64,000 bases of DNA from Oreohelix idahoensis (Eukaryota > Mollusca > Gastropoda > Stylommatophora > Oreohelicidae). The notes under the pieces are model-generated. The model had not been told where the DNA came from and did no database searches. It worked only from the letters and a program-made list of their open reading frames with translations. The position numbers were made by a program, and so were the translations under genes. Each line of letters opens with the position of its first letter. The stretch's first letter is position 1. The DNA is taken from the NCBI GenBank assembly GCA_024509875.1, contig JAMPIV010008526.1, forward strand, positions 368,006-432,005, in the 5' to 3' direction. Positions 21,358-33,419 of the stretch are shown here, piece by piece.

Positions 21358-22834
21358 CTTCTAAGAGATGGAAAAGCGTCTGGACCTGATAGCATTCCAG
21401 CAGAGGCCATCAAAGCAGATATCGACACGGCTACAGAGATGTTATATAAATTACTTGGTAAAGTCTGGGAAAAAGAAGAGATACCAGCAGAATGGAAGGA
21501 AGGATATCTGGTTAAGTTGCCTAAGAAGGGAAATCTACAAGAGTGCACAAATTACTATCAGTGCCAGGAAAGGTATTGAACAGGATTATCCTTGAGAGAT
21601 TAAAGGAGTCCATAGACAAGAAATTGAGAGATGAACAAGCAGGTTTTCGACAAAACAGATCATGTACAGACCAGATAGCCACTTTGAGAATAATAGTTGA
21701 ACAAAGTCTGGAATGGAATTCACCACTATACATCGGATTTGTGGACTACGAAAAAGCATTTGACAGTGTGGACAGAGAATCACTTTGGAAATTGATGAGG
21801 CATTATGGAGTTCCCCTGAAAATCATTAATTTAATAAAGAAAACCTATGAAGACATGACGTGCAGAGTTCTTCATGAAGGACAGCTTACAGAACCATTTG
21901 GGATAAGAACAGGAGTGCGACAGGGATGCCTCTTGTCTCCATTTCTTTTCTTGCTGGCAATAGATTGGGTTATGAGATCATCGACAACACACAACAGAAA
22001 TGGAATCCCGTGGACTCTGACTAAGCAGTTGGATGATCTGGATTTTGCTGATGATTTGGCTCTCCTGTCCCATAACCGTAATCAGATGCAGGACAAATTG
22101 AAAACACTCGATGAGAGGTCACAGCAATTGGGTCTGAAAATACACAGGGAAAAGACAAAAATAATGAGAATAAATGCAGGTAATGAAAACAGGGTTGAAC
22201 TTGAAGAAACGCCAATACAAGATGTAGAATCATACACATATCTTGGCAGTAATATAGACAAAGTTGGAGGGACAGACAGCGATATCAAAATAAGAATACA
22301 AAAAGCAAGAGGAGCTTTCATTGCATTGGGAAATATATGGAGATCAAGAGAAATAGGATCCAACACGAAAATAAGAATCTTCAACTCAAATGTGAAGTCA
22401 GTCCTATTGTATGGCTCGGAGACATGGAGAACAACAAAGACAACAACCAAAAAGCTACAGACTTTCATAAATGGGTGCTTGCGTAGAATAGAGGGATTAA
22501 AATGGTATGACAAGGTTACCAATGTGGAACTGATGACAAGAACTGGACAAGTGCCAGTGGAACAAGAGATGAGAAGAAGACGATGGCGATGGATAGGACA
22601 CACACTGAGGAAACCTGTTGATAGCATTACAAGGCAGTCCTTGTTCTGGAACCCCCAGGGCAAGAGAGGCAGAGGAAGACCAAGAAGTACATGGAGAAGA
22701 GAGTTGGAAACAGAGGTGAAAATGATGAGGAGAACATGGAAAGAACTTGAGATGATGGCACGTGACAGGAGGACTTGGCATGTGTTTGTTGAAGGCCTAT
22801 GCTCCTTTGGGAGTGGAGGGTTATGAATGAATGA
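21358..22834 (+). mobile_element. 5'-truncated RTE-like LINE in hAT-1
   Basis: This LINE insertion is bounded by the 12-bp duplication ATACTGCTGTTT (21346-21357 and 22835-22846). Its 3' tail is TGAATGAATGA. The endonuclease is missing, as is typical of 5' truncation during target-primed reverse transcription. It is inserted just past the hAT transposase stop codon. Confidence 0.9.
21366..22826 (+). pseudogene. LINE reverse transcriptase, RTE-like, with one frameshift
   Basis: The RT domain begins GKASGPDSIPAEA in one frame and changes frame near 21555, from where a 427-codon frame runs to the stop. RT boxes seen are AGFRQNRSCTDQI, FVDYEKAFDSV, TGVRQGCLLSP and the catalytic LDFADDLALLS. The C-terminal part (RRWRWIGHTLRK, GKRGRGRPRSTW) is the basic W/R-rich tail common in RTE-type LINEs. 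The enzyme would copy LINE RNA at a nicked target. It lacks the endonuclease domain and start. Clade assignment is by motif recall and is moderate. Confidence 0.85.
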
Positions 22835-23094
22835 ATACTGCTGTTTGTTATACTGGACTTAATAATTAAGTTTTTCTTTATAAATTAAGTTAATAAATAA
22901 GCGTATCTGTAGCTTTTTAGTAGAATGTAATAAATAGAGCAATTAGTTGTTACTGTATTAACAGTTGCTTTTATTTTTTACTCTTTACATTTTTTTAAAT
23001 GTACTGTGGGGAGATGCAGGGGGGGGGGGGGGGCGCTGGGGACATTCCCTAGGAGCCAAGAAGGCGGTGACCCGAAAAAGTTTGGGAAACACTG

Positions 23095-23800
23095 CGCTAC
23101 ACGGAGAAATAGACAAGCTACGTCAAGCAGGAATTATCAGTGAGTCTATCTCTCCTTACAGTTCCAGTGTAGTGCTGTCACAGAAGCCCAATAAGAAAGT
23201 TCGGCTGTGCATAGATTACCGATTACTTAACACTGTAACGGATTTCCAGCCGGAACTTCTCCAGAGCGCTTCTGAGCTGTTCACCAAGCTTAGCAGGGCA
23301 AACATTTTCTCCAAAATTGACCTGAGTAAAGGTTATTACCAAATACCAGTCAAGGAGAAAATTAAACCCCTGTTAGCTTTCAGCACCAGTGAAGGACACT
23401 ATTCCTTCAACGTGATGCCGTTTGGATTGCATAACGCACCGGGAGTCTTTACCAGAATGATGAGAAAGCTTTTAGAACCCTTGCAAAGTCCCCATATCCA
23501 TAATTTCATGGATGACATATTAATTGCATTGGAAAACTACGACCAACATATTGCTACGGTTGCAATGCTCACCAGGAGACTACAGGAAACTGGTCTCACA
23601 GCCAGATCTAGCAAATGTCTTATCGGTTTCGAAAAGCTCGACTTTCTGGGGCATACTATTTCTCAAGGCTGCATGTGGCCAGTTGCCAAGAACATTGAGA
23701 AAATAGTTGCAGCTATAGGACCCGAACGAAGAAAGACACACGCTCATTTCTATCACTGTATGCATACTATCAGAAATTTATTAACAATTTCAACGGGCTA
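23095..23800 (+). pseudogene. Reverse transcriptase of Gypsy element C
   Basis: This resumes at the hAT duplication with HGEIDKLRQAGIIS, then shows CIDYRLLN, KIDLSKGYYQIPV, MPFGLHNAPGVF and the catalytic FMDDILIAL. It matches the RT of A and B closely. The frame is open for about 240 codons and then degenerates near 23730. It would synthesise element cDNA. It is separated from its integrase only by the hAT-1 insertion. Confidence 0.88.
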
Positions 23801-24460
23801 ACGCCACCCCTTACTGACCTTACCAAAAAAGGGCCACCGGAAACAGTTATTTGAAATGCTAAGTGCGAACACGCTTACAGCACTCTCATACGACAGCTAT
23901 CCGAATATCCAATTTTATGGCTACCTGACCTAAAGAAACCATTTATATTGCGGGTCGACGCATCGGGTCAAGGCATCGGGTCAGCCCTGCTACAAGCAGA
24001 CGCCACTGATCCGAACCTGTTATTCCCAGTCGCTTATGGCAGCCGAAAATTGAACACAGCAGAACAGAACTATTCCACAGTGGAGAGAGAATGTCTAGCA
24101 CTCGTGAGTGGTATCAGGAAACATCACGAATACCTTTACGGCGTTTCATTTACAGTGCAGACGGACCATGCCCCACTGGCTTTTCTTGGATCGAATAAGG
24201 AATTCAACGCGAGGATTATGCGGTGAGCGTTGCTCCTAAGTGTGTATGCTTTCAAAGTAGAATACATACCAGGAAAACAAAACGTGGGAGCAGAATTTAT
24301 GAGTAGAAATTGTAGCAGTGAGGAAGAAAGGGAAAGTGAAGATAGCAATCACTCGCAAGATACGGATAACAGCAGTAGCTATTTTCATAGAGGAGACATA
24401 AAGGGTTTCATGTCTTCAAGCCCGGACGAAATGTCACAGATGGAAATAGCGCAGCAGTAA
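23801..24460 (+). pseudogene. RNase H of Gypsy element C
   Basis: RNase H degrades RNA in RNA-DNA hybrids during cDNA synthesis. The motifs are LRVDASGQGIGSAL, VERECLALVSGI and VQTDHAPLAFLG, with the three acidic residues intact, then a stop at 24224 and the usual end IPGKQNVGAEFMSRN. A serine- and acid-rich tail of about 50 residues follows to 24458. Stops near 23852 and 24224 break the frame. Confidence 0.85.
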
Positions 24461-26660
24461 TCATCCACTTTTGCCCCTCCCCATCTAGTTTATATTTTTT
24501 GCTACATGAACGAAGGATTCACCAGTGCAATTAACACGTGAGCCATCTGGCAATTAAGCCCTATGTGAAACAGAAAGAGAGCGCGGAGCATGGCATAATA
24601 GATTCTTTGATCAGGGGCGATGTTAAGTCTGAGACGGACATTGGATTGTAAAACTTTCAGGGGAAGTAATTGCGTAGCTGATATTCGGCAATGCGGAGAT
24701 GATGAAAGTCAAGCCAGATAGGTTGTTGGCGGAAGAGGTTGTAAAATTACCTTTGATTCAAGAATCGAACGGCAAATTGGCTCGGGTCTGTCAGTAGGTG
24801 TGACTTTCGCATTAAAGAACGATAGAACGGAATTTATCAATATATACCATGTCTATCCGATAGCCATGATCAGTTGCCCAGAAATCTATCTGAATTCACT
24901 TGCTCGTTATCTTAAGATTTCTCGTACAGAGTGAAAATTATTAGATTTTTGTGGAGTGTTTCATTTTTCTGATTGCGGTAACTTATATACTAGCTTTAAA
25001 GTGATTTAGTGTGTTTAAAGTTTTCATTACATTTCACTGAGATTTTCTGTGCTAATTAAATAACTTATAGCTAAATTTTTCAGCCATAAATTGAATTTAA
25101 CTACTCGCTATTTCCCAGTAAGAGCTGTTTTAAATTGACTAGTACATACATTAAATAACTGTCTACTGACGGCATATATTATTTACTTCTTTCCAATTTA
25201 TGTAATTTTATAAATGACTAGTGTTCATATCACGCGTTAAAAGAACAATAGGATAAGCTAGGCAAGTGTGTTTTAAATCTAATTTATAACGGAGTGGTTA
25301 AGAAATCCTATTTTAACACGTATTAGATATCATATTGATCATTTGGTTAAATGTTTATATTATTTTTTCCTAAAATATAGGCTGGTCAAAACCTGAGTAC
25401 TAGCGGCTTTTCTTATGGCCATATGAACTTATGATCATACGAACTTATAATATTATAAGCATCAAAGGATATTTATAATTGATGAGTTTCTTGCTGTGAC
25501 CTGTGCGGTCCAATTTTCCTCATTTTTCATGAGAGAAAGCAGAATAGAAACATTAAATTATAATATTAACTGGACCAGAACTATTACCAGATTTACTTAT
25601 ATCAATCTCATCAGCCAGCTGTGGCGAAATATATTGTCAGCAACATTTGTGTAACTTAACCTAGCGTTTCAGCCACCAGAGGCTAGATAACTCAGGAACC
25701 ATCTATATGTTCTATTTATCCTACGTCGGCGATCACCACGCATGAACCTTACTCCAACCAACTGAAGGCATAGATAACTTATTGTATCCAGGACAAATTA
25801 AAACAACAACTCTAGCGACTCCTGTGAAATTTGCAGTCAGCAACTACGGAGAGTCTGGGGCTGGATTTGGCAAAACTTAAATTTGACACTAAATAGATAT
25901 TACTTATTAGTGTATTTCCCTGAAAAGCCTGCGACAACTACTGGGGTAAGCAAATCTGAAAGTGGCCACTGTGTGGATGTGAATTGAATGAACAGAGAAA
26001 GTAACTTATGTTTTTTTGTTAACATCATATACTTATATGGTTTCTTCTTTCTTTTTTTTTTTATCTCAATAATCTGAGGTCACGGGATAGATTACATTAG
26101 AAACCTATTCTTTTCCCATACTGACTATTTCATAACTTATTGTTACCTTTTGATCTTTTGGGTTAATTAACCTCTGTTGGGATCGTCCTTTCTTTTCCTT
26201 TACCAGAGGGGAGAACCTATTTGTTTAATTGTCATTTTGTCTGTAAACAATGATCTATTCATGCATATGATTTATGTTGTGATTTTCTATTAATAATAAA
26301 CTTTATTAAACCTTTAGTTATCGTGTCGGTCAACCCCTATTCATTATATGTTATCCATAGTTGTTTTTGACGTTCGTGCGTATTTGTCACAGAATTGTGT
26401 GCATGTGAGTGCAGTGTAACTTGTATTTTCGTACAGGGAGAGGAAGTGCGTCTGATTTACATATCGTCATCCAGATAGACTGGATTAGATAAATTATTCT
26501 ATCCAGAGACTGTCATTTCTCTTACACGATCACTCTCGTGATAAAAACGATATCTTACCCCTTACTTTCATATTGTCATCACTATCACCTCTGCTCAGAC
26601 AGGACTATAAACATCTATTACCTATCTGATAATTCATCCACGACACCACTTAATTCCATT
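24461..26660 (+). repeat. 3' flank and candidate 3' LTR of element C
   Basis: A purine-rich stretch TCAGGGGCGA (24611-24620) is followed by TGTTAAGTCT at 24621, a plausible polypurine tract and LTR start. An AATAAA lies near 26295. The LTR end is not defined because no second copy is in the window. No gene was seen in these 2.2 kb. Confidence 0.35.
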
Positions 26661-26671
26661 TCTGTTGGTTG

Positions 26672-26868
26672 ATGTTGCTGTTTTCATAACCCAATCTAGG
26701 TCCAGTAAGAGGATAAATTTTGACATGAAGCATCCCTGTCGTACTCCAGTTCATATTGTAAAGGGCCCTGTTAAGTTATCGTTCACTAGGAATTCTACAT
26801 GTCATGTCTTCATATGTTTTCTTTATTGGGTTAATGAGCTGAACGGGGACCTCATAATGCTTCAATAT
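26672..26868 (-). pseudogene. LINE RT fragment Y, part 2
   Basis: On the minus strand this encodes YEVPVQLINPIKKTYEDMTC and then TGVRQGCFMS, which match the LINE at 21358-22834 (GVPLKIINLIKKTYEDMTC, TGVRQGCLLS). It has stops and frame breaks. It is the downstream half of the fragment at 27508-27762, separated by about 640 bp of other DNA. Confidence 0.75.
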
Positions 26869-27507
26869 TGTTACGTGTTGGAGTGTATTAAAAGCCATAT
26901 TGATTGTACAGCAGTTGGGTGGAATGCATAAAGGAACACAAAAACAGCAACTTGTAACAAAGGAATGCAATGCAGTCCGTGTAAAATTCTTATAATTGAT
27001 TTGACAGTCCACGGGACAGAACACTCCACATTTTATTTTATAAGCGCGGGTGAGATCCCATAACACCTGGTAATATGTCGTCAGCAGACATGAAATTTAG
27101 GCAAGGATGCCGTCCGTCAAAGTCTAACTGTCAGCGACACTATGATTCGAATAAATCGACACAAATGTTAATCATACTTGATAAATACTTCCCTCTTTCA
27201 TACACATATGAATACGAAGCATGTCATCTTGAATTTGCTCCAATAAAATACAGAATATCGTGCATCATACACATAAGCTGGAGTTAACATCAAACACATC
27301 CGAACACTTCGAAGGACATAATCGAAAGAGGCCGAAAGTGACCGTTACTTCTGCGCATGCAGATGCTCATGCAAACACGCATGCGTAATATTTTATTTTA
27401 AACTGACGTCATAATTAAATTCAAGGGTGCGGTTTCATTAACGATGCATGTTATTGCTGCTACCTTTGCGCACACCGATGCCTTCACTAGTGAACGTAAA
27501 GCTGTGT
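26869..27507. other. Unidentified insertion in LINE fragment Y
   Basis: This DNA separates two adjacent parts of the same LINE RT. It begins near TGTTACGTGTTGG. No target duplication or inverted repeat could be fixed because the flanks are decayed. A GCATGC-rich stretch lies near 27353-27386. Confidence 0.4.
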
Positions 27508-27762
27508 ACAAATGGAGGCATAGCAAATAGTTTCCTGAGAAATTATCTATCTAAACTGTCGAATGCCTTTACATAGCCCACAATTCTTATGTAAAGTTGT
27601 GAGCTGTGTTCTGCTCTTATGCGCTGTGTGGCTGATTGGTATGTACATCATCTGGTTTTGTCGAAAACATACCTGTGATTCTCTCAACTGTCTGTACACG
27701 ACCTCTTTTAATCCCTCAAGGATGATCCTGTTTAATATTTTCCCTCACAGTGATAATAACAT
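27508..27762 (-). pseudogene. LINE RT fragment Y, part 1
   Basis: On the minus strand it encodes LNRIILEGLKEVV, RQLRESQVCFRQN and YVKAFDSLDR, which match LNRIILERLKESI, KLRDEQAGFRQN and YEKAFDSVDR of the LINE at 21.4-22.8 kb. The frame is broken. The start of this fragment directly abuts the 3' tail of another LINE copy (28401-28490) once the MITE between them is removed. Confidence 0.75.
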
Positions 27763-28400
27763 CAGTGGCGTATCCTGGTAATGCGAGCTAGGCTTGCTGC
27801 TACTTAAAATGAATATGTACGCCTACTATTTAACTTCTTCCCCTCTTAATTTAAAAACCAACTATATTCAATTACGCAACGATAGTTATTAGGGGTATAT
27901 GTCAATTATCTCCGAAATACTACTTAACTTACAACTTGAAACTCACTGTCACTGTAATAATCTGCACTCCCGGCAACTAACAAAAATTAATAAAAAAAAA
28001 CACTGGACTTGGACACAGCCGATTTTTACAACTCGAGAGCTGCAAGACGACCGCACGCATGTTCGTATTGTATTGACGTATCTGGCCATGACCCCGATCC
28101 ACACAAACCAGTCTTCAAACGTGAAACCGACAGGTACAGCAGGCATTGTGACGGAATTACCCGAGAAACTTCGGGCGATTGCTACCAACCAATAAAAACT
28201 GCACTATAAAACGCGTCTGGGAAACTGAAACTAGATATAATCGTAGATTCTATGCGGGAAAATCCGTTATCCTGATGCGTGCGGTCCGAAAGCAGAACAT
28301 TAGAAGAGAAATATTTTATAGAATAATAAACTAAATTTTTATTTTCCTTCCGGCATAGGTGTGCGCAGCACGCACAGCACACATAGAGAATACGCCACTG
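27763..28400. mobile_element. hAT-type MITE, 638 bp
   Basis: This non-coding element has terminal repeats CAGTGGCGTATCCT at the left and the complement of GAGAATACGCCACTG at the right. It is flanked by the 8-bp duplication AATAACAT (27755-27762 and 28401-28408). An 8-bp TSD with CAGTGG termini fits the hAT superfamily. No transposase remnant was seen, so it would depend on an enzyme supplied elsewhere. Confidence 0.85.
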
Positions 28401-28490
28401 AATAACATTCATTCTTTACCGTTCAGCTCCCCAATGAGCATAGGCCTTAAACAAGCGCATGTTTAATCCTCTTGTCCTGTGTTGACATAA
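28401..28490 (-). pseudogene. 3' end of a LINE copy
   Basis: The minus strand reads AAGGCCTATGCTCATTGGGG and ends with an AAGAATGAATG tail. The same 3' end (AAGGCCTATGCTCCTTTGGG, GAATGAATGA tail) closes the LINE at 21358-22834. Only the last coding residues and tail remain. Confidence 0.65.
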
Positions 28491-28668
28491 GAGTAAAGAC
28501 TCAATGCGCTTAAGAGAAGCTAGCTGTACAAACAAAACGTCAAGATAATTGTTGTATTGGATAGCAGCAGAGCGATAAGGTGCAGACAAAGTCCTTTGGA
28601 CAAGTTATGAGAAGATACTAATAGGAAAATCTAGAACATTCATCGCCGTTTTCCTCTGTTCTCCTTAC

Positions 28669-29357
28669 GGAGCATGGATCCAGCACTTCAGCCTGACCCC
28701 ACGGGAAGCTTGCACAAAGCTGGAGCATGGATCCAGCACTTCAGCCTGACCCCACGGGAAGCTTGCACAAAGCTGGAGCATGGATCTAGCACTTCAGCCT
28801 GACCCCACGGGAAGCTTGCACAAAGCTGGAGCATGGATCTAGCCCTTCAGCCTGACCCCACGGGAAGCTTGCACAAAGCTGGACCATGGATCCAGCACTT
28901 CAGCCTGACCCCACTCGAAGCTTGCACAAAGCTGGAGCATGGATCCAGCACTTCAGCCTGACCCCACGGGAAGCTTGCACAAAGCTGGAGCATGGATCCA
29001 GCACTTCAGCCTGACCCCACGGGAAGCTTGCACAAAGCTGGAGCATGGATCTAGCACTTCAGCCTGACCCCACGGGAAGCTTGCACAAAGCTGGAGCATG
29101 GATCCAGCACTTCAGCCTGACCCCACGGGAAGCTTGCACAAAGCTGGAGCATGGATCCAGCACTTCAGCCTGACCCCACGGGAAGCTTGCACAAAGCTGG
29201 AGCATGGATCCAACACTTCAGCCTGACCCCACGGGAAGCTTGCACAAAGCTGGAGCATGGATCCAGCACTTCAGCCTGACCCCACGGGAAGCTTGCACAA
29301 AGCTGGAGCATGGATCCAGCACTTCAGCCTGACCCCACGGGAAGCTTGCACAAAGCT
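28669..29357. repeat. 53-bp minisatellite, 13 units
   Basis: There are thirteen head-to-tail copies of a 53-bp unit beginning GGAGCATGGATCCAGCACTT and ending GCTTGCACAAAGCT; 689 bp equals 13 whole units. Copies differ at a few positions, for example GGATCT for GGATCC, CGGG changed to CTCG in one unit, and GACC for GAGC. There are no spacers, so it is not a CRISPR array. The array is more GC-rich than its surroundings. Confidence 0.95.
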
Positions 29358-29550
29358 ATGTCATGCTCTTGTGGCTATGGTTTGCATGATGAGGTGGCCA
29401 GGTGAATGCAAGCCCTCGTATTAGTCACTTTGTACGACATGCCAGATGGCGCGATAGTTGTTTTCTTTCTTTGATTCCCCAGAGACCCCCATGAACTACA
29501 CGAGGTAGAATCTGTTTACAACGGTTAAATTCAATTCAAAGAGAAGACAT

Positions 29551-29881
<331 letters not shown>

Positions 29882-30190
29882 GTAAGGTTTGAATTTTTCA
29901 GGGGAGTTTACTAAGGTAAGTTTAAATGTTTAAGGGAAAGAATTATGCAAAAAAAAATTATAAATTAGAAAGTAGTTTATTACTTTTTTTAATCTATTAA
30001 TAATTTAAATTAGCTTTTTTTCTTTTTTGCAGCACATTTTTATGTAGTTTGTGTAACATATTTCATATTTTAAGTATGGTAATCTTATGGCGTCTTATTA
30101 TTATTTAAAAGAATATATTTTACAAGAGCAGACTGGGTATTCAATGATTTTTTTATATTTGCATATGTAACTTTTAAAAGATAATCCATT
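29882..30190. other. AT-rich spacer
   Basis: This short AT-rich stretch lies between the microsatellite and the LINE remnant. I see no gene or repeat structure. Confidence 0.5.
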
Positions 30191-31560
30191 GGAGTTTGAG
30201 ATCTTACTCCTTTATCATATAAGAGTTACGCAGACGACACCACCTTCTTTCCCCCCAAAGATAGGTCTATACAAAATATTCTAGACACTTTCACGCTTTT
30301 TGGTAAAGGTAGTGGGTCAAAATTAAACGTCCAAAAGTCTACAATTATGGGTATTGGCAGATGGTAAAACAAAGCAGATTTTCCCTTTGATTTAACGGCA
30401 ACAACAAACATGAAACTGTACGGTATATACTTCCCATCTCACCCGAACCGCACACACAAAGTCACATAGCAGAACTTAGTCGCATATACCACAGACACAC
30501 TTCACCGCTACAAATACAAAAATAAAATCATTTTTTCCAGAAGTGCTATAGTGAACTGTTTTATTATTCCAAAAATAATTTACATTGCTACAGTTTTTGA
30601 CCCTCCACAACATACGGTGACAGAGATAAACAAGGAGATTAGGCGTTTTGTTTTTGGGCACACTTTATTTAGCATTAAACATCAAACACTCACGCAAGAG
30701 AAAAGATTCGAGGGAGTTGCCCTCCAGGATATAGGGACAAAAATAAAGGCACTTCGAATCAGACATGTAGGAAATATAATAAGAGACCCAGAACGACACA
30801 CATTAGCCCATTACTACGTAGGGCTTAGACTTGCTAGACTGAGGCCACTAAAGAACAATGTCCCACACCATTACGGCACACTATCACACTTTTGCAGGAC
30901 ATGCATACAAGCCATCAGAGGACACGAAAATTTAATTAACCAGAAAACAAACAAAATTTACATACACTTAGTCAGGTTACAAGTACCACCTTTACACCTA
31001 AGAATTAAAAGAGGTTACAATTACTTTATAACAAATTACACTGAGATTTTCATCGATCTTCACAACAAAAGCATCGCACCAAAAGCCAGAGAAGTCACAT
31101 ATCGACTTTTATATAACATGACACCAGCCACAGAAAGAGCAGCACACAGATTAAAATGAAAATCACGATGCAAGATGTGCCAGGCAAATGAACAAGAAAG
31201 TGAGGAACACATTTTCTATAAATGTAGTACAATTATACCAGCACAGAGAATCTTACAAGACATACTGGACACACATACGAAAAGAAAAAAAACCCAGACA
31301 TTTTGAAAGCGATTATGCTTAATTCAATTCCCAAGACACTACCAGACATCCATTTTAAATTAATCTTTTACTCTCGGAATTTCGTTTTATAATTTGGAAA
31401 TGTCGCATTCAATCAGTAATTGAGTACAAAATTATCCGCCCAGCCTTTCTCCTAAATTTGTTCCTCCAGCGAGTGACGCTTATTTTAAAACCTGTCCACT
31501 ATCCCCAGCTACCTGTACCTCGACTTGCCAAATATTCTTAATTTCCGCAAGGGGACTACT
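30191..31560 (+). pseudogene. L1/Tx1-like LINE remnant (RT C-terminal half)
   Basis: The conceptual translation has the RT catalytic box SYADDTTFF, followed by LFGKGSGSKLNVQKST, a thumb-like region, and a 202-codon open stretch (30551-31159) with IRRFVFGH, GVALQDIGTKIKALRIRH and PPLHLRIKRGY. A C-terminal Cys/His cluster (CKMCQANEQESEEHIFYKC, near 31168-31224) resembles the zinc-binding tail of L1 and Tx1-type ORF2 proteins. The organisation differs from the RTE-like LINEs elsewhere in the window. Stops interrupt the frame, and the endonuclease and the 5' half of RT are missing. It is a dead fragment. Clade is by motif recall. Confidence 0.7.
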
Positions 31561-33340
31561 TTATATGAAACGGCACCTTAAAGCCCCCTTTCAAAATTTA
31601 GCCGATCTTTGCTTATCCGCGTATACAAAATTAATTATTGTACACTGAATATTAGTATTAGTAGAATATTAGTGATATCATCTTCAGAAAGCCGTATTAT
31701 TTCTGCATTAGGGGTGTTTAGCTGTTTGAACGGGATGAGAAACGTCCTATGGATGGTGCAAATTCTTTCTCAAAAAGGTCTATTATTTACGGAACTTGGC
31801 ATGCGACATTGGAGCTCTATACACGTACTAACCATACACATATGGTTTTTTCTGTAAAGGAGAATACCTTTACAGATCTGATGCAGTCAACCCCTTTAAG
31901 GCGTCTGCCATCTTGTGGGCAGACACGCAGCTTAAATAGACAAAAATCCTTCGGTTATATCAGAGCGTGACATGCATGGAGGCATATCTGGTGTCATTCA
32001 TATACGACTATAAGCTAAGCACATTGCTGTAGTATACACATGTGGAAGTGAGCCTCTGTCTGTGAGATTAATTACACCCTCATTGATTCTTGGAATCATC
32101 CACACACATCCAGGGGTTCCCCTGTGGTGAAATATGTTGAGAACCCAGCAATGCACACTAAGCTTTTTAGGAGTCACTTGAGCCCCAGATGTAACTCTGG
32201 CTTCTACCTAGTTTACTGCATGCAGGATGATCTCCCTGTAGACCCATGATAGGCCGGTGGAGCTGAGAAGTGGCTCTGTGCAGGATGTGGCGATTCCTTA
32301 GGAGAGCCCAGAATCAGAGTACAGTATTTTAGCTCTGCATATTTGAAGCCCCCCTCTTCTCTTCTCCCCCCCCCCCCCCCACGGTATGTATTGGGGAAAA
32401 AATACATCATAAGTAATCCCCCCAAAAAAATGTGAATAAAGCTTGTTGTGACCGGTCACATACCGGGCCCATTTTTTCACTCTCAGATGCAAACTGTAGG
32501 GGAGGGAAAAAAATCAATTAACAAGCTCGTTAAAAACCAAAACTATCCACTAAGAAGTATCTCTTTTCCGATCACACTTATTTCCCCTGTTGCGCTATGA
32601 ACTGGATGAACCAAGACTCTTTCTTTTGTCCCAGGAGACATCCTTTCAGATTACATTTCACGGTCCAGCAAGAATGTATTTTAGCCAAGCTGGACCTGAG
32701 GTCTTGACATCATAAATCAGCGAAATCGGACACCTTCTTTTGGCTGAAGTAAATTTAGGTGCCCTTTGTTTTGATTGTTTTCCAACAAGACGGAAATCTT
32801 TCTCGCCGGTCTATAAATCTAGGAGGTCTTTGACACCCCTGCAATTTTACGACCCACGGTATTTATGGGACTGTGAAGGTCCGAGATCCGTTGTTGTAGA
32901 GTACGCTCTACATTTCCAATAAGTGGGTGTAAGGTTTTTTTTTTGGTTTTTTTTTTCTCCTCTTCCTTTCTCCTTTTAAACAACACTATCATTACCAAAA
33001 TATGTAAAATGTGTAACCTTGGAGTACTAGAAAGAGTGTGTAAATGAGTGTGTGCAAGGTGTGAAAGTAATTTTTTTTTTTTTTTAAATATTTTTTACAG
33101 CTGCACAGTGTATTTTCTTTGTTATGCTTATGTTCAAACTATTATTGTCAATGTTTCCATGCATATGTATTTGTCAATTTCAACGGAATGTGAATAAAAA
33201 AATAAAATAAAATATAAAAAAACAAGGAACACAAAACTTTTTTTGACGGCGTAACTGCCTTACATAAATTTTTTATATAAATAAGAACGTATCTGTCACG
33301 AAATAAAATAATACCGTAGTGCAAAAAAAAAAAAAAAAAA
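31561..33340. other. No gene recognised
   Basis: Non-coding, with a C tract near 32367-32381, T tracts near 32936-32957 and 33070-33085 and an A tract near 33324-33342. The first part may be LINE 3' UTR. Short open frames here are low in complexity or lack domains. Confidence 0.5.
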
Positions 33341-33419
33341 ACAAAGCGAAGTAGACGGAAACAAAGGAGAAGGTTACTGAAGCGCAAATTTGCTTAAATG
33401 AACCATTTAAACGCTCATA

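Larger units (their letters stand above)
8831..23094 (+). mobile_element. hAT DNA transposon (hAT-1) with three nested insertions
   Basis: The element is flanked by an 8-bp duplication CGCTACAC (8823-8830 and 23095-23102). Its termini are CAGTGGTTCCCAAA at the left and the complement of TTTGGGAAACACTG at the right, typical hAT ends. It carries a decayed hAT transposase (19222-21306). Removing it restores the frame of element C between the linker and RT. It was later hit by Gypsy D (9986-18971), a SINE (20151-20446) and a LINE (21358-22834); without them it would be about 3.5 kb. A G run lies near 23020-23034. Confidence 0.9.
2805..24460 (+). mobile_element. Gypsy-type LTR retrotransposon C, split by two DNA transposons
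   Basis: Three blocks on the plus strand form one element: gag, protease and integrase (2805-5553), integrase C-terminus and linker (8492-8830), then reverse transcriptase and RNase H (23095-24460). The joins are exact. The CMC-like insert is bracketed by TACC, and the hAT insert is bracketed by CGCTACAC. Across the joins the protein follows element B closely (for example KVY then HVxLLKKY). The order is gag-PR-INT-RT-RH, with integrase before RT. The 5' LTR and the first part of gag are missing. A 3' LTR candidate starts near 24621. Many stops and frameshifts show it is old and dead. Confidence 0.8.

Noticed and set aside
28669..29357. Possible CRISPR array
   Set aside because: The units are contiguous with no unique spacers, and the window is eukaryotic; it is a minisatellite.
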